NCBI GenBank assembly: GCA_035911095.1
Contig: JAMHWF010000089.1
Span: 1 to 64,000, forward strand
DNA length: 64,000 bases
Reading direction: 5' to 3'
From: JAMHWF01 sp035911095
GTDB lineage: Bacteria; Pseudomonadota; Gammaproteobacteria; Burkholderiales; Burkholderiaceae_C
The number at the start of each line of letters is the position of its first letter. Position 1 is the first letter of the stretch. Both the position numbers and the translations under genes were made by a program. The notes beneath the pieces were generated by a model. It worked only from the letters and a program-made list of their open reading frames with translations, did not search any database and was not told the DNA's origin. Of this stretch, positions 14,873-24,435 are shown one piece after another.

Positions 14873-17836
14873 ATGAAATCGACGACGGGCTGGGGCGCTG
14901 CCGGAGGATGGGTCAGCGGTTGGCTGCGCATCGGGCTGTGGCTCGCGTGCAGCGCATTGGCTGCGCGCGCCGCAGGGCCGGCCGATGTCGCGCAAGGGGT
15001 TTCGGCCCCAGTCACAGCCGCAGCCGCAGCGGCCGCCCCGCCCGCCGCTGCCGTCGAGCCCGACCCTCGCCTGCCCCTGACCCCGCTCGAGCGCGACTGG
15101 CTGCGCGCCCATCCACGCCTTCGCGTGTTCACGAAGACCGAGTGGGCGCCGATCGACCTCTATACCTATGAAGGCCAGTTCCGCGGCCTCTCGGGCGACT
15201 ACCTGCGACAGGTCGAGCACCTGCTCGGCGTGCGCTTCGACTTCCAGTCTGGCCAGACGCTGGCCGACGGCCTGAAGGCACTGTCGGAAGGGCGCACCGA
15301 CATCCTGCCCTCGGTCTCGCGCACGCCGCAGCGCGAGAGCTTCATGGCCTTCACCCGGCCCTACCTGGACGTGCCGAACGTCTACGTCACCCGGCGCGGC
15401 ATGTCCGGCGTCGGCCCCGAGGCCGCGCTGCGGGGCCTGCGGATCGCGGTCGAGCGGGGCTACGCCGTCGCCTCGCTGGTGGGCGAACGTCATCCGCAGG
15501 CCGTGGTGGTCGAAGTCGACGATTCGGCGGCCGCGCTGCGCGCCGTGTCGGAAGGCGAGGCCGACGTCTATTTGGGGGCGGTGCCGACCACCAGCTTCCT
15601 GGTCGAGAAGCTGCTGCTGGCCAACCTGGAGTCGCGCGGGCCCATGCGCTCGGAGCTGAGCGCGCTGCACCTGGGCGTGCGCCGCAGCGACGTGGTGCTC
15701 CGCTCGGTGCTCGACAAGGCGCTCGAAGCGATCCCGCTGAGCGAGCGGCAGGAGATCCACCGCCGCTGGACGCCGCTGCACACGCTGCTGGTCGAGCCTT
15801 CGCCGCCGCTGGAGCTCAACGCCGGGGAGCGGCAATTTCTCAAGGCGATGCCGCTCGTGCGCGTCGGCTTCGAGGCCGACTTCCGCCCCTACAGCTTTGC
15901 GGGCGACGAGGGCCGCCTCACCGGCATGGCGCACGACTACCTGCGCCTGGTCGCGGACAAGCTCGGCCTGCCGCTGGCCGCGCCGGTGGGCGGCACCTGG
16001 TCGGACGTGTTCGCCCGCGCGCGGCGCGGTGAGGTCGACATGCTGGTCGCCGTGGCGCGCAACGACGAGCGCGAGCGCGAGTTCGCCTTCGTCGGCCCCT
16101 GGGTCAGCACGCCGAACGTGCTGCTCATGCGGCGCGATGCGATGCCGGTTCTGAGCCTCGAACAGCTCAATGACCGGCGGGTCGCGGTCGTGAAGGACGG
16201 CCAGACCGCCTACCTGATGCGCCGCCTCTACCCGCGGGTGGCGCTGGTCGAGCAGCCGACCCGCGACGACGTCCTCGCCGCGGTCGTCAACGGACAGGCC
16301 GACGGCGGCTTCGCCAATGCCGCGCTGGTCGCGCCGCGCCTGGCCGAAGGGCTGGGGGCCTCGTTGAAGATGGCCGGCTTCTTCCCCGAGCTGAACTCCG
16401 ACCTCTACTTCGCGGTGCGCGAGGAGCATGCGGCGCTGGCCGCGCTGCTGAGGCGCGCGCTCGCCTCGATCAGCGACGCCGAGCGCGGGGCGATCGCGGC
16501 GCGCTGGGCCACGGTGCCGGTCAGCCTCGACGCCGGGGCGGACCTGCGCGCCATGCTTCGCCGCCTGCTGCCGGTGCTCGCGGGTCTGCTGCTGGTGCTG
16601 ACCGTCTCGCTGGGCTGGGCGGCCTGGCTGCGCCGCGAGGTCGCGCACCGGCGCCGGACCGAAGCGGCGCTCGGCGCCGAGCGCGACCGGGCCCACGCGC
16701 TCGCGCAGGCGCGCCGCGACTTCCTCGAAGTGGCCAGTCACGAGATCCGCACCCCGGTCAACGCGGTGGTCGGCGCGCTCGGCGCGTTGCAGGACCAGCC
16801 GCTGCCGATGGCGGCGCGCGAGCTGACGCGGCTGGCGCGCGGCGCGGCGCAGACGCTCTCCGAGTACGTCAACAACCTGCTCGACCTTTCGAAGAGCGAT
16901 GCGGGCGCGCTGCGGCTGGTGCCGCAGGCGGACTCGCTGCCCGGCACGCTGCATGCGGCGCTGCGCACGATCGAGCCGTCGGCGCTGCAGGAGGGCGTGC
17001 TGCTGACGGCGAAGATCGATCCGATCCTGGCGCCCGCGCACGTGTTCGACGCCTTCCGCCTGCACCAGGTGGTGCTCAACCTGCTGTCGAACGCGGTCAA
17101 GTTCGGCGACCACGGGCGGGTGGAGCTTTCGGCCCTGGTGCTCGGCGAGGGGACGGGCGGCCAGCGGCTGTGCATCGCGGTGGAGGACGAAGGCATCGGC
17201 GTCGACCCGGCCGCCGTCGCGCGCCTGTTCCAGCCGTTTGCCCAGGCCGGCGACAGCGTCACCCACCGACGCGGCGGCAGCGGCCTCGGGCTGGTGCTGT
17301 GCAAGCGCCTGGTCGAGGCGATGGGCGGCACGATCGAGATCGCGCCGCGGGTGCCGCGCGGCACCCGGGCGAGCGTGACGCTCGCGCTGCCGGTCGCGCC
17401 GGCGCTGGCCCCGGCGCAGGGTGCGCACGATGCCCCGCCGGTCGAGGCCGGCGCCGCCCGCGTGCTCGTCGTCGAGGACGACCGCGTCCAGCAGGTGCTG
17501 CTCGAGGCAATGCTGCAGGCGCGCGGCTGCGTGGTCGACCTCGCCTCCTCGGCCGAGGAGGCGCAGGCGCTCTGGCTGCGCCACCGCCATCCGATGGTGC
17601 TGACCGACCTGCGGCTGCCCGGGCGCGACGGGCACGACCTGGCGCGCTGGCTGCGGGCGCAGGACGGCGGCGCCGAGCTATGCGTGCTCGGCTGCAGCGC
17701 CGACCTCGACGCGGTGCCCGAGGCGCTGGCGGCGGGCATCGACCGGCTCGTGCCCAAGCCGGTGTCGCCGGAGGCGATCGATGTCCTGCTGGCCTCGTGG
17801 CGCGGCGTCGCCGAAAGGCAGCCCGGCGCGTGCTAA
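14873..17836 (+). CDS. Hybrid sensor histidine kinase with two periplasmic solute-binding domains (BvgS/EvgS-like)
   Basis: The product is 987 aa. A signal segment lies at about 15-34 and an Ala/Pro linker at 40-62. Two SBP_bac_3-type domains follow, at about 75-300 and 315-535, then one membrane segment at about 560-588. The dimerisation helix has SHEIRTP with the phospho-His at about 623, and a HATPase domain has NLLSNAVKF and GGSGLGLVLCK. The receiver domain has its phospho-acceptor at about D912 (VLTDLRLPGRDG). No Hpt domain is fused, unlike BvgS, so a separate phosphotransfer protein would be needed. No response regulator gene is adjacent. The double binding domain suggests sensing of a small periplasmic ligand, of unknown identity. 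Confidence 0.9.
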   Translation: MKSTTGWGAAGGWVSGWLRIGLWLACSALAARAAGPADVAQGVSAPVTAAAAAAAPPAAAVEPDPRLPLTPLERDWLRAHPRLRVFTKTEWAPIDLYTYEGQFRGLSGDYLRQVEHLLGVRFDFQSGQTLADGLKALSEGRTDILPSVSRTPQRESFMAFTRPYLDVPNVYVTRRGMSGVGPEAALRGLRIAVERGYAVASLVGERHPQAVVVEVDDSAAALRAVSEGEADVYLGAVPTTSFLVEKLLLANLESRGPMRSELSALHLGVRRSDVVLRSVLDKALEAIPLSERQEIHRRWTPLHTLLVEPSPPLELNAGERQFLKAMPLVRVGFEADFRPYSFAGDEGRLTGMAHDYLRLVADKLGLPLAAPVGGTWSDVFARARRGEVDMLVAVARNDEREREFAFVGPWVSTPNVLLMRRDAMPVLSLEQLNDRRVAVVKDGQTAYLMRRLYPRVALVEQPTRDDVLAAVVNGQADGGFANAALVAPRLAEGLGASLKMAGFFPELNSDLYFAVREEHAALAALLRRALASISDAERGAIAARWATVPVSLDAGADLRAMLRRLLPVLAGLLLVLTVSLGWAAWLRREVAHRRRTEAALGAERDRAHALAQARRDFLEVASHEIRTPVNAVVGALGALQDQPLPMAARELTRLARGAAQTLSEYVNNLLDLSKSDAGALRLVPQADSLPGTLHAALRTIEPSALQEGVLLTAKIDPILAPAHVFDAFRLHQVVLNLLSNAVKFGDHGRVELSALVLGEGTGGQRLCIAVEDEGIGVDPAAVARLFQPFAQAGDSVTHRRGGSGLGLVLCKRLVEAMGGTIEIAPRVPRGTRASVTLALPVAPALAPAQGAHDAPPVEAGAARVLVVEDDRVQQVLLEAMLQARGCVVDLASSAEEAQALWLRHRHPMVLTDLRLPGRDGHDLARWLRAQDGGAELCVLGCSADLDAVPEALAAGIDRLVPKPVSPEAIDVLLASWRGVAERQPGAC

Positions 17837-17872
17837 CGTGCGCGCCCCCCAAGACACCGTCCGGACTCACAA

Positions 17873-20545
17873 GTGGCAATCGAGCGCGCGGCCGCGGCAC
17901 CGAACGGCGGGGCGACGCCGGGCCCAGAAGGCGCGTCTTCTCCCTCAACGCCGACCGAGCCGGTGACGACGCCCGGCATCCCGCGCCCGCTGGTGCGCGC
18001 GGCGGCCGTCTGGACCCGCTGGCGCACGCCGATCGTCGCCGCCGCCGCGCTGCTGCTGGTCGCCGCCATCGGCTTCGCGCTGCGCGGGCTGCTGGGCGAG
18101 GTCCACTACGCGAACGTGCTCGCGGCGATCGGGACGATCCCGCGGGAGAACCTCTTCGGCGCGCTGGTCGCGACGGCGGCGAGCTTCATCGCGCTGTCGG
18201 GCTACGACCGCTCCGGCCTCGAGTACGCGGGTGCGAAGGTCGAGCGCGCCACCGTCCTGCTGACCTCGTTCACCGCCTATGCGCTCGGCAACACGGTCGG
18301 CATGGGCGCGCTGACCGGCGGCGCGGTGCGCATGCGCATGTACGCGGCGGCGGGCGTCGAGCCGGCGCGCATCGCCCAGGCGGTGGCCTTCAACGCGCTG
18401 GCGTTCGGGCTCGGCGTCGGCGCCTTCGGCGCGCTCGGCCTGCTCTGGGGGGCCGCCGAGATCGCGCCGCTGCTGCACCTGCCGGTGGGGGCGCTGCGCG
18501 CGCTGGCGCTGCTCGGCATCGCCGCCACCGGGCTGCTGCTCTGGCTCTGCGCACGGCGCACGCACCTGCAGCTCGGCCGCTGGCGCCTTCGCCTGCCGGG
18601 CGCCGGCCTGGCCTGGCGCCAGCTCGCGATCTCGGCGGCCGACCTGGTGGCGGCCGGCGCCGCGCTGTGGCTGCTGCTGCCGGCCGGCTCGATCGAGCTG
18701 CCGGCCTTCATGGCCTTCTATGCGCTTGCGCTCGCCGCCTCGGTGATCAGCCATGTGCCGGGCGGCCTCGGCATCTTCGAGTCGGTGATCCTGCTGGCCA
18801 CCCACGGCCAGGCCGCGCCCGACGCGGTGCTGGGCGCGCTGCTGGTCTACCGCGGCATCTACTACCTGCTGCCGCTCTTGATCGCCACCGCGCTGCTGGC
18901 CACCTACGAGTTGCGCGAGGGCGTCGCCGCGCCGGTCGGGCGCGTCGCGGTGCACCTGTCGCCGACGCTGCTCGCGACCCTGGCCTTCGTCGCCGGGGTC
19001 TGGCTGCTGTTCTCGGGGGTGACACCCTCGAGCGACGAGGCGCAGCAGCTGCTGGCGATGCAGGTGCCGCTGCCGATCGTCGAGGCCTCGCACTTCGTCG
19101 GCAGCATCCTGGGGCTGGGCATGCTGCTGGTCGCGCGCGGGCTGCTGCACCGGCTCGACTACGCCTGGTGGGCCGCGCTCGGCCTGTCGCTGCTGTCCGC
19201 GGTGCTGGCGCTGCCCAAGGGCATCGCGCTGTCCGAGTTCGGCCTGATGTCGACCCTGACCGTGCTGCTCGTGATCTCGCGGCGGCAGTTCAACCGCCGC
19301 TCCTCGCTCGTCGACCAGCGCCTCGAGCCCGAATGGCTGCTGGCCGTCGGCATCGTCCTCGCGGCGACGCTCTGGGTGCTGTTCTTCGCCTACCAGGACG
19401 TGCCCTATGCGCACCAGCTCTGGTGGCAGTTCGAGATGGACGCGCAGGCGCCGCGCTCGCTGCGGGCGGTGACCGCGGTCGCGCTGTGCGCGGCGGTGGT
19501 CGCGCTCTGGCACCTGACCAGCCCACCGGTCGGGCGCTGGCCGCTGCCGACGGCGGCCGAGCTGGACCGGGCCGCGGCCGCGATGGCGCACGACCCGGCG
19601 GCCTCGGCGCGCCTGGCGCTCACCGGCGACAAGCACCTGCTGTTCTCGCCCAGCGGGCGCAGCTTCATCATGTTCGGGCGCCACCGGCGCTCCTGGGTGG
19701 CGCTGTTCGACCCGGTCGGCGACGCCGACGAGTTCGAGGACCTGGTCTGGCGCTTCATCGAGGCGGCGCGCACGCACGGCGGGCGCGCCGCCTTCTATCA
19801 GGTGCGCGCGCAGACCCTGCCGCTCTATCTCGACGCCGGGCTGCGGGTGTTCAAGTTGGGCGAGTACGCCTTCGTGCCGCTGGCCGACTTCAGCCTCAAG
19901 GGCGGCGCGCGCGCCAACCTGCGCAGCGGCGCGAACCGCGGCGAGCGCGAAGGGCTCGTCTTCGAATGGGTCGAGCCCGAGGGCGTCGCGGCGGTGCTGG
20001 CGCCGCTGCGCGAGGTGTCCGACGCCTGGCTGGCCGAGCAGCAGGCGCGCGAGAAGGCGTTCTCGCTCGGCAGCTTCGACCCCGACTACCTGATGCGCCT
20101 GCCGCTGGCGCTGGTGCGGCAGGGGGAGGGCGGGCGCATCCTCGCCTTCGCGACGGTGATGACCAGCGCCACCCGCGACGAGGCCAGCGTCGACCTGATG
20201 CGACACCGGCCGGAGGTGCCGAACGGCACGATGGACTTCCTCTTCGCCCGCCTGATGCTGCACCTGAAGGCCCTGGGCTACGCGCGCTTCGGCCTCGGCA
20301 TGGCGCCGATGTCGGGCATGGCCGAGCACCCGCTCGCCTCGCGCTGGCAGCGCTACGCGCGCCTGGTCTACGAGCACGGGCGGCGCTTCTACAACTTCCA
20401 GGGCCTGCGCAGCTTCAAGGAGAAGTTCTCGCCCGAGTGGGAGCCGCGCTACCTGGTGGCGCCGGGGCCGGCGGCGGCGCTGCTCGCGCTGGCCGACACG
20501 GCGGCGCTGATCGGCGGCGGGCTGCGGGGGGTGGTCGGGAAATGA
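17873..20545 (+). CDS. mprF: Bifunctional lysylphosphatidylglycerol synthetase/flippase (MprF/LpiA)
   Basis: The product is 890 aa from GTG 17873. The N-terminal half is a multi-span flippase domain (helices from about residue 50, including GALTGGAVRMRMYAAAGVEP and SHVPGGLGIFESVI). From about residue 560 the soluble DUF2156 transferase domain includes FGRHRRSWVALFDPVGD, KLGEYAFVPLADFSLKG and YNFQGLRSFKEKFSPEWEPR. It adds lysine from Lys-tRNA to phosphatidylglycerol and moves the product to the outer leaflet, lowering the negative surface charge. The acvB-like gene follows ten bases after the stop, as in lpiA-acvB of rhizobia and agrobacteria. Confidence 0.9.
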   Translation: MAIERAAAAPNGGATPGPEGASSPSTPTEPVTTPGIPRPLVRAAAVWTRWRTPIVAAAALLLVAAIGFALRGLLGEVHYANVLAAIGTIPRENLFGALVATAASFIALSGYDRSGLEYAGAKVERATVLLTSFTAYALGNTVGMGALTGGAVRMRMYAAAGVEPARIAQAVAFNALAFGLGVGAFGALGLLWGAAEIAPLLHLPVGALRALALLGIAATGLLLWLCARRTHLQLGRWRLRLPGAGLAWRQLAISAADLVAAGAALWLLLPAGSIELPAFMAFYALALAASVISHVPGGLGIFESVILLATHGQAAPDAVLGALLVYRGIYYLLPLLIATALLATYELREGVAAPVGRVAVHLSPTLLATLAFVAGVWLLFSGVTPSSDEAQQLLAMQVPLPIVEASHFVGSILGLGMLLVARGLLHRLDYAWWAALGLSLLSAVLALPKGIALSEFGLMSTLTVLLVISRRQFNRRSSLVDQRLEPEWLLAVGIVLAATLWVLFFAYQDVPYAHQLWWQFEMDAQAPRSLRAVTAVALCAAVVALWHLTSPPVGRWPLPTAAELDRAAAAMAHDPAASARLALTGDKHLLFSPSGRSFIMFGRHRRSWVALFDPVGDADEFEDLVWRFIEAARTHGGRAAFYQVRAQTLPLYLDAGLRVFKLGEYAFVPLADFSLKGGARANLRSGANRGEREGLVFEWVEPEGVAAVLAPLREVSDAWLAEQQAREKAFSLGSFDPDYLMRLPLALVRQGEGGRILAFATVMTSATRDEASVDLMRHRPEVPNGTMDFLFARLMLHLKALGYARFGLGMAPMSGMAEHPLASRWQRYARLVYEHGRRFYNFQGLRSFKEKFSPEWEPRYLVAPGPAAALLALADTAALIGGGLRGVVGK

Positions 20546-20555
20546 GCCATCTGAC

Positions 20556-22451
20556 ATGAGCGACCTGCAGCGGAGCCCGGGCAGTGGCCGGGCCATGGGA
20601 CGCGGCGCGCGGCGCGGCGTGCGGAAGGGCTCCGGCAGCGCCGGCCTGCGGTTGCGTCTGGCGGGCGCGGCCGCCGCCTGGTCGGCGGCCGTGTCGCCCT
20701 GGCCCGGCTGGGCCGCCGCAGCCGATGCCGGGCGCGACGGCGCGACGAGGCCAGCCGGCGCTGCTGCTGCGGCGCCGGCGCCGGGTGCCGCGGCCAGCGC
20801 CGCGGGGCGGCCGGCAGTCCCGGCGGGTGCCCTGTCGGCATCCCCGGGTGCGTCGACGCCTGCCGGGGCGGGCGAGCGTTTCAGCCACGGCCGCTTCGAG
20901 AGCGTCGCGGTGCTGCGCCCCGCCGGCACGCCGAGCCAGGTCGTGCTGATGCTCTCCGACGAGGCGGGCTGGGACGCGACCCAGGCCGCGCGCGCGCAGG
21001 CGCTGGCCGACGAGGGCGCGCTGGTCGCCGGCATCGACTGGCCGCGCCTGCGCCGTCGCCTGGCTGCCGAGGACAGCTGCTTCCTGCCCGACGGCGACTT
21101 CGAGAACCTCTCGCACCATCTGCAGGGCTATGCGCAGCTGCCGACCTACCTGAAGCCGGTGCTGGCCGGGAGCGGACAGGGTGCCGCGGCGGCCTACGCG
21201 GTGATCGCACAGACGACAGGGGGCGGCTTCGGTGGCCTCGCGACCTGGGCCTACTGCCCGGCGCTCGCCGGCGCCCAGCCGCTGTGCCGCGGCGAGGGCA
21301 CGCTGTTCCAGCGGTCGGCGCCTGGGGCGGCGGCTGCCCCTTCCTCGCCCCCTTCGACCGCCGCCTCCGCCTCCAACTCTGCTGCTGCGGCCGGTCCGGG
21401 CACGGGCAGCGCTGTCGGCGCATCCGCATCGCGGCGGGCGACAGCCGGCGCGGCCGCCGCGCCCGTCGTGGGCGCCTCCGCGACGTCCGCGCTGTCGCCT
21501 TCCGCGGCCGCCGGCCGCCGGCGGCAAGCCGCGACCGGGACGGCCAGCCTGACGCTGCTGCCGGCCGCGACCCTGCCGGTGCCCTGGTTCGCGCTCGACG
21601 ACACGCCCTCGGCCTGCGCGGCGGCCGACGCGCGCGCCTTCGTCGAGCGCGTGCCCGGGGCGCGCTGGCTCCCGGCACCGGCCGCCGGCCCCGACCCGCG
21701 GCCGGACGAGACGCTGGCCTCGCTGCGCGCGAGCAACCTGCCCGAGCTGCCGCCGGCGCCGCCCGACCTGGCCGACCTGCCGATGGTCGAGTTGCCGCTG
21801 CCGGTGGCCGCACGGCGCGCACCGGTGCCCGCGGCGGTGGCCTCCCCGGGTGCATCGGCCGCGGCCTCGGCCGCGCTCGCCCGTCGCTTCGTCGTGCTGC
21901 TCTCAGGCGACGGCGGCTGGGCCCAGATCGACAAGGCGCTGGCGGACGCGTTCGTGCGCGGCGGCCTCCCGGTGGCCGGCGTCGACTCGCTGCGCTACTT
22001 CTGGACCAAGCGCACGCCCGACGGCCTCGCGGCCGACCTCGACCGCATCCTGCGCTTCTACGCCACGCGCTGGGGCCGCAGCGAGGCCGTGCTGGTCGGC
22101 TACTCGCAAGGGGCCGACGTGCTGCCGTTCGCGCTCAACCGGCTCCCGCCCGCGACGCGCGCGCGGGTGCGCTACACGGCGCTGCTCGGGCTGTCGCACA
22201 AGGCCTCGTTCGAGTTCAAGGTGGGCAACTGGCTCGGTGCGAGCGGCGACCATCCGATCGGGCCCGAGGCGCGGCGCCTGCGGGCCGACGAGACGCTCTG
22301 CCTGCACGGCAGCCAGGAGAAGGACTCGCTCTGCCCCGAGCTCGCGCCCGCGCACGCGACCGAGGTCAAGGTGCCCGGCGACCACCACTTCGACAGCGAC
22401 TACGAAGGCGTCGCGCAGATCATCCTGCGGCAGGCGGCTGCGGCGCGCTGA
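20556..22451 (+). CDS. acvB: AcvB/VirJ-family periplasmic lysyl-phosphatidylglycerol hydrolase
   Basis: The product is 631 aa. An N-terminal signal-like region is followed by about 60 Ala/Pro/Gly-rich residues. Two related VirJ-type alpha/beta domains follow; the second has VGYSQGADVLPFALNRLP, with the nucleophile serine in GxSxG, and DHHFDSDYEGVAQ with the likely catalytic His. About 75 Ala/Ser-rich residues are inserted inside the first domain, at about 250-325, an unusual low-complexity block. AcvB of Agrobacterium hydrolyses lysyl-phosphatidylglycerol in the periplasm, and pairing with mprF fits that role. ATG 20556 lies ten bases after mprF. Confidence 0.85.
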   Translation: MSDLQRSPGSGRAMGRGARRGVRKGSGSAGLRLRLAGAAAAWSAAVSPWPGWAAAADAGRDGATRPAGAAAAAPAPGAAASAAGRPAVPAGALSASPGASTPAGAGERFSHGRFESVAVLRPAGTPSQVVLMLSDEAGWDATQAARAQALADEGALVAGIDWPRLRRRLAAEDSCFLPDGDFENLSHHLQGYAQLPTYLKPVLAGSGQGAAAAYAVIAQTTGGGFGGLATWAYCPALAGAQPLCRGEGTLFQRSAPGAAAAPSSPPSTAASASNSAAAAGPGTGSAVGASASRRATAGAAAAPVVGASATSALSPSAAAGRRRQAATGTASLTLLPAATLPVPWFALDDTPSACAAADARAFVERVPGARWLPAPAAGPDPRPDETLASLRASNLPELPPAPPDLADLPMVELPLPVAARRAPVPAAVASPGASAAASAALARRFVVLLSGDGGWAQIDKALADAFVRGGLPVAGVDSLRYFWTKRTPDGLAADLDRILRFYATRWGRSEAVLVGYSQGADVLPFALNRLPPATRARVRYTALLGLSHKASFEFKVGNWLGASGDHPIGPEARRLRADETLCLHGSQEKDSLCPELAPAHATEVKVPGDHHFDSDYEGVAQIILRQAAAAR

Positions 22452-22503
22452 GGCTGCAGCCGTTCCTCTCCCGCTTTCTCAAGCGCCAGCGGGGCGCTGT
22501 CGG

Positions 22504-22519
22504 CGTTCACCGGTGAACG
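22504..22519. repeat. Perfect 16-bp palindrome between convergent acvB and cheB
   Basis: CGTTCACCGGTGAACG lies in the 132-base convergent gap. A second short inverted repeat, AGCGCC/GGCGCT, precedes it at about 22482-22498. Neither is followed by a T tract on either strand, so a simple terminator is not clear. A protein-binding site or a bidirectional termination structure are both possible. Confidence 0.6.
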
Positions 22520-22583
22520 AACGTGGCGGGCCGAGGACGGCGGCCACCGACCGACGGTGCAGGCGCGAAGGTCGACCGACCCC

Positions 22584-23675
22584 TCAGACGCGGTTCGTCG
22601 ACAGTGACGACGTCGCGCGCAGCCGGTCGATCAGCTTGCCGGCGATCTGGCCGAGCGGCAGCACCTCGTGCGCCGCGCCGGCGGCGATCGCCTCGCGCGG
22701 CATGCCGAAGACGACGCAGCTCGCTTCGTCCTGCACCAGGTTGTAGCTGCCGGCGTCGCGCATCTCCTTCATCGCCCTCGCGCCGTCGGCGCCCATGCCG
22801 GTCAGCATCACGCCGAGCGCGTTCGGCCCGACGATGTGGGCGGCCGAACGGAACAGCACCTCGACCGAAGGCTTGTGGCGGTTCACCGGCTCGCCGTCGC
22901 GCACGCGGGCGATGTAGTTCGCGCCCGAGCGCTCGACGCTCAGGTGCAGCCCGCCCGGGGCGATGTAGGCATGGCCGGGCAGCACGCGCTCGCCGTCGCT
23001 GGCCTCCTTGACGCGGATGCGGCACAGGCCGTCGAGCCGGGCCGCATAGCTGCGCGTGAAGCCGGGTGGCATGTGCTGGGTGATCAGCACCGCCGGGGCG
23101 TCGGCCGGCAGGCCGAGCAGCACTTCCTTCGTCGCTTCGGTGCCGCCGGTGGAGGCGCCGATGAAGATCAGCTTCTCGGTCGACAGGCGGCCGATCGCCG
23201 AGGGGGCGGCCGTCGCACGCGGGGCCTGGACGCCGGCGGCCGTTGCCGCCGGGGCGCGGCGGATCTGCGCCTTGGCCGCGATGCGGATCTTGTCGGTGAT
23301 GTCGCCGGCCAGCGAGCGCAGCCCGTCGCCGACGCCGATCTTCGGCTTGCCGACGAAGTCGACCGCGCCGAGCTCGAGCGCGCGCAGCGTCACCTCGGCC
23401 CCCCGTTCGGTCAGCGTCGAGACCATCACGACCGGCATCGGGCGCAGGCGCATCAGCTTGCCGAGGAAGTCGATGCCGTCCATGCGGGGCATCTCGACGT
23501 CGAGCGTGATCACGTCGGGGTCGAGGTTGCGGATCATCTCGCGCGCGACGAAGGGGTCGCTCGCCGCGCCGACGCATTCCATGTCGGGCCGGCGGTTGAT
23601 GATCTCGGCGAGCAGGCCGCGCACCAGCGCCGAATCGTCGACCACCACGACGCGGATCTTCTTGTTTGCCACCAT
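22584..23675 (-). CDS. cheB: Chemotaxis protein-glutamate methylesterase/deamidase CheB
   Basis: The product is 363 aa from ATG 23675, preceded by GGGAG. The receiver domain has phospho-acceptor D59 in ITLDVEMPRMDG. After a linker of about 40 residues the methylesterase domain shows the catalytic serine in IGASTGGTEA, His in ITQHMPPGFT and Asp in MLTGMGADGA. It removes methyl groups from chemoreceptors when phosphorylated by CheA. It is the last gene of a cheR-cheD-cheB set. No cheA/cheW is in the window, so the rest of the pathway is elsewhere. Confidence 0.95.
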   Translation of the reverse strand: MVANKKIRVVVVDDSALVRGLLAEIINRRPDMECVGAASDPFVAREMIRNLDPDVITLDVEMPRMDGIDFLGKLMRLRPMPVVMVSTLTERGAEVTLRALELGAVDFVGKPKIGVGDGLRSLAGDITDKIRIAAKAQIRRAPAATAAGVQAPRATAAPSAIGRLSTEKLIFIGASTGGTEATKEVLLGLPADAPAVLITQHMPPGFTRSYAARLDGLCRIRVKEASDGERVLPGHAYIAPGGLHLSVERSGANYIARVRDGEPVNRHKPSVEVLFRSAAHIVGPNALGVMLTGMGADGARAMKEMRDAGSYNLVQDEASCVVFGMPREAIAAGAAHEVLPLGQIAGKLIDRLRATSSLSTNRV

Positions 23676-23701
23676 GACGGCTCCCAACCTTCTTGTTGAA
23701 C

Positions 23702-24391
23702 TCAGAACAGGTCGACCGAGCCGCCGGCACTGGCGGGGGCGGCCCGCACGGCTGCGCGTTCCTGCGCGGCCAGCGCATCGGCGTGGGTCGGCGCCAGGCG
23801 CTTGACCATCGCCTTGCCGCTGCCGGCCAGGAAGCAGACCTTGCGCGGATAGACGTCGAGGACGTCCTTCGAGACGACCGGGATGCGCTCGGTGCGCAGG
23901 TAGTCGAGCACGAAGTCGGTGTTGCGCTGGCCGACATTGAGCGTCTGCATGCCGCTGATGACCTGGCCGCCGCCGAAGACCTTGGCCTCGAGCGTCGAGC
24001 GCGTCGCACCCCGCTTCTGCAGCTCATTGATCAGCACTTCCATCGCATACGAGCCGTAGCGGCCGCTGCCCGAGATGTCGCCGCCGCTGTCGGGCAGCAT
24101 GAAGTGGTTCATGCCGCCGACCTGGGCCTGGCGGTCCCAGAGGCAGGCGGCGATGCAGGAGCCGAGCGTGGTGAGGATCACGACGTCGCCGCTGTCGACG
24201 TAGTACTCGCCCGGCAGCACCTTGACCGCGATGCTCTTGAAGTGCGCCTCGTAATAGAAGAAGGAGGCCTCGCCGGCGCGGGGCAGCTTCGACTTGAGGC
24301 GCGCCAGGCGGACGTCGATGCCGGCACCGGGGCCGCCGGCCTCGCGTGCGAGGGTGCCCGGGCGGGCAAGAGTCGTCATCGGTGCGTTCAT
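23702..24391 (-). CDS. cheD: Chemoreceptor glutamine deamidase CheD
   Basis: The product is 229 aa from ATG 24391. The catalytic region reads TTLGSCIAACLWD with the nucleophile Cys, and QVGGMNHFMLPD with the His. KVFGGGQVISGM is also a family block. CheD deamidates receptor glutamines and can act with CheC or CheY-P. It lies between cheR and cheB with short gaps. About 35 extra residues at each end make it longer than the smallest homologues. Confidence 0.93.
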   Translation of the reverse strand: MNAPMTTLARPGTLAREAGGPGAGIDVRLARLKSKLPRAGEASFFYYEAHFKSIAVKVLPGEYYVDSGDVVILTTLGSCIAACLWDRQAQVGGMNHFMLPDSGGDISGSGRYGSYAMEVLINELQKRGATRSTLEAKVFGGGQVISGMQTLNVGQRNTDFVLDYLRTERIPVVSKDVLDVYPRKVCFLAGSGKAMVKRLAPTHADALAAQERAAVRAAPASAGGSVDLF

Positions 24392-24435
24392 GGTCGGATA
24401 TCGGCAGGCGCGCGGGGCGCCTGAACCTGGCGCCG

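Noticed and set aside
14837..17635. A 932-codon minus-strand frame opposite the hybrid kinase
   Set aside because: It is antisense to a gene with clear domains and has low-complexity His/Arg/Gln-rich composition.
17170..20559. A 1,129-codon plus-strand open frame overlapping the kinase and mprF
   Set aside because: It is out of frame with both genes and Arg/Ala-rich throughout, with no family motif.
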